Part shown: in pieces, positions 61,890 through 64,000 of the stretch
Layout of the letters: each line of letters opens with the position of its first letter
Position numbering within the stretch: the stretch's first letter is position 1
Made by a program: the position numbers and the translations under genes
The notes under the pieces: generated by a model
What the model was told of the DNA's origin: nothing
What the model saw: the letters and a program-made list of their open reading frames with translations, nothing else
Database searches by the model: none
Source: Diphasiastrum complanatum
Lineage: Eukaryota > Streptophyta > Lycopodiopsida > Lycopodiales > Lycopodiaceae
Reading direction: 5' to 3'
DNA length: 64,000 bases
Assembly: GCA_029204225.1 (NCBI GenBank)
Contig: CM055093.1
Coordinates: 32,935,777 to 32,999,776 of the forward strand

Positions 61890-62340
61890 ACTTCTTACTT
61901 CCAATGCATGACTACACCTATAAAAAATTGAACAAAAATAGTAGTGATAGAAATCATGTTCAATCTATAGCAACTAACTTTCGCTAGATAGTAAGTGATT
62001 AGCCAAACATAAAGTATTAAATTCTCAGACAATTTCTATCAGTTACAAAGGCAATACAGAGATGCATGCATTTTGACACATATTGAACACAATAAAAAGG
62101 ATAATATTGATTCAGAAAAACAAATCAGATGCCACTTAGTGCAAGAAAATAGCAGATAGAAATCACACACTCTAAGCTGTCTCTGAATAACTGAGAATAT
62201 GTCTAATAATAAGCAGCTCTGTTGATAACCAGTAGCACAATAGCAACTCCAAAATAAATCTCTAAAAGACTGAGCTAGAATGCTCAAGAGAGTTCAAGCT
62301 TGCAAGCTTGATAGAGAGCTAACTACAATACTTTCTGATT
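61890..62340 (-). repeat. diverged A-type copia LTR fragment
   Basis: Shares ordered phrases with the fragment at 11360-11655 and with the A LTR: 'gcatgactac.cctat', 'aacaaaa.tagtgat', 'tagccaaacat', 'ttacaaaggcaatacagagatgcat'. Ends are not clear. Confidence 0.5.
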
Positions 62341-62666
62341 GTGAATGATCTGCTTGATGAGAGCGCATGAAGTGTCGTGTAATAACACTCAACTCCTTCA
62401 CAATTCACAATGTTGATTCGTTGCTTGAAAAAGATGTATGAACAGCTGATTAATACTAAGTAATCAGGTCTTCAAATATGATTGCCAGTTGGCTGGAGTC
62501 CGTTGGCATTCATCCAATTATTCTCAGAAGTTACTTGCTGATAAGCGATGAAATTGGTCATAAACAGTCTATCTGCATAAATGAACCAAAATCGTCAATC
62601 TGCAGAAATGAATGTAAACTGCCACAAGTGACAGTGTCGGCTTTTTGCGAAAAATGTGACTGTGTC

Positions 62667-64000
62667 CTAAAATCTCATTTTCTTCATATTGGGGTAGATC
62701 CATGCTTTGCCATAGTATTGAGAGGCTACGATACACTCTGATTCAGTGGAAGATAGAGCTATCGAAGATTGCTTGCGACTATTCCAGAAAATTGGACCAT
62801 TGTTGAGGAAGAATGTAAATCCGAAAGTGGATTTATGAGTTTCTACATCTCTTGCCCAACTTGCATCTGTGAAACCACTGAGTAGATTGAGTTTGTCATT
62901 GCCGACTTCTCCATAACAAATGCAAAAGTCCACAATAGCTCGAAGATATCTCATGAATTTGATAAGAGCCTTCCAATGTGTTACACCAGGGTTAGTCATA
63001 AACTGACTGAGAGAGCTGACTGCAAAAGCTATGTCTAGCCTGGTACAGATCATGGCATACATAAGAGATCCTATAATAGAATGGTAGCGATACTCACGCA
63101 TCTGCTGCTTCTCATGAATTGTTTGAGAACACTGGTCCTTTGACAATTTGAGACCTGGTTCCATTGGTGAGAGAGCTAAGTTGCAATTAATCAGATTATG
63201 TCTACCTAACATGTTGTAGATGTACTTTTGTTGTGTAATGTAGACCAACCTCTGTTTTCTGTCTCTGTGGATTTGTATACCAAGGCAAAAATGAGCTTCG
63301 TTTAGATCGGTCATGTCGAATTCAGAAGATAGCATTGTCTTGGCCTCTATTATCAGATCGGTATTGTTGCTGAAAAACAATGTATCATCCACATATAAAG
63401 TGATAATGATAAAATACTGTTGCACTGCTTTGAAGTAAATGTTTGAATCTGAAGAGCTAGGTGTGTAGCTATGATCAATAAGAAAAGTATTGATCCTTTG
63501 AGACCATGCTCGAGCAGACTGCTTCAAGTCATAAAGCGCCTTATGGAGTTTACACACATGATTGTGTTTACCCTCGATGATATAACCTTCGAAATGCACT
63601 ATGTAAATGTCTTCTAAAATAATTCCATCGAGATATGTTGTATGTACATCCATTTGATGTATTTCTAAATCGGCTGCGACAAATGATAGCAAAAGTCGAA
63701 TAGAAGCCTTATCCTTTATGTAGAGGAAAGGTTGATGCTTATATAAAGTTTCTCCACTACCACCACCCTTCTTCTTGTCTTCTTTATCGAAGGAAGCTTG
63801 ATTGCTCAACGACCATCTATGTGCTTGTCTAGGTTGGTTCTTGATAAGTGAATTGTATTCACTATCCATCACTAACTTTCACTTATTAGAATCTGCATTC
63901 AATATTGCATCATGAATAGTGAGTGGCTCCTCGATTGTTGCTCGGAAGGCTTGAGGTGTATACCTCTCTTTTGGATTTGTCATACGAGTAGATCTGCAAA
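62667..64000 (-). pseudogene. copia RT and RNase H, continuing beyond the window
   Basis: The minus strand reads (from the window edge) a linker RSTRMTNPKERYTPQAF, a stop near 63880, EYNSLIKNQ, then RT (LEIHQMDVHTTYLDGI; SARAWSQRINTFLID; IITLYVDDTLFFSNN; FDMTDLNEAHFCLGIQIHRD). RNase H follows (REYRYHSIIGSLMYAMICTR; FTDASWARDVETHKSTFGF; SSTESE). YVDD is intact. Between KNQ and ASIRLLLS the usual ~70-residue RT segment is replaced by a Lys/Gly-rich stretch (DKEDKKKGGGSGETLYKHQ). It stops at 62667 without the RNase H C-terminus. Same family as copia A. Confidence 0.85.

Overview
This window looks like nuclear DNA of a land plant with a large, retrotransposon-filled genome. The beta-tubulin gene has the two coding introns at the classic plant positions (coding exons of 394, 270 and 674 bp). 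The MFS gene belongs to the plant nodulin-like/NFD4-like family. The LTR elements are Ty1-copia and Ty3-gypsy types, several with the plant initiator-Met primer-binding site TGGTATCAGAGC. I cannot name the species. The long TC microsatellites, the intron-less MFS gene and the spacing of two host genes in 64 kb would fit a non-flowering plant, but that is a guess.

Only two host genes are secure: a nodulin-like MFS transporter (5652-7415, minus) and a beta-tubulin (27682-29572, minus). The tubulin probably has a non-coding leader exon near 31685-31990. Nearly everything else that can be read is transposon in various states of decay.

Layout. 1-3886: 3' part of copia element 'A' on the plus strand, split by the LTR and internal region of a second element 'B'. 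3887-11655: the MFS gene, a LINE 5' fragment and a piece of A-type LTR. 11660-14249: LTR, primer site and non-coding interior of element 'C', meeting the leader of B. 14250-19926: LTR of B, then the 5' two thirds of copia A on the minus strand with its 5' LTR. The two A/B pieces fit together as one nested insertion split by an inversion that carries the MFS gene. 20331-24905: shredded gypsy and copia fragments and a G-poor repeat. 25690-32040: a CpG-containing segment, the beta-tubulin gene and its repeat-filled leader intron. 32050-44650: satellite-like repeats, short hairpins and gypsy fragments. 44697-59780: a large gypsy element 'E' on the minus strand with 3' LTR, polypurine tract, a roughly 1,000-residue extra reading frame, integrase, RNase H, RT, protease and gag. 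It is interrupted at 52566-56477 by a complete short copia element with a perfect GTGCT target duplication. 59780-64000: copia 'D' 5' LTR and gag (plus), an A-type LTR fragment, and a copia RT/RNase H running off the window (minus).

The most unusual items are: (i) the extra reading frame of gypsy E, which I cannot assign to a family; (ii) the nested copia, whose integrase and RT are gone but whose gag, protease and RNase H remain in one frame; (iii) the split A/B composite implying an inversion; (iv) tandem copies of the tubulin leader-exon end, each with its own splice donor.
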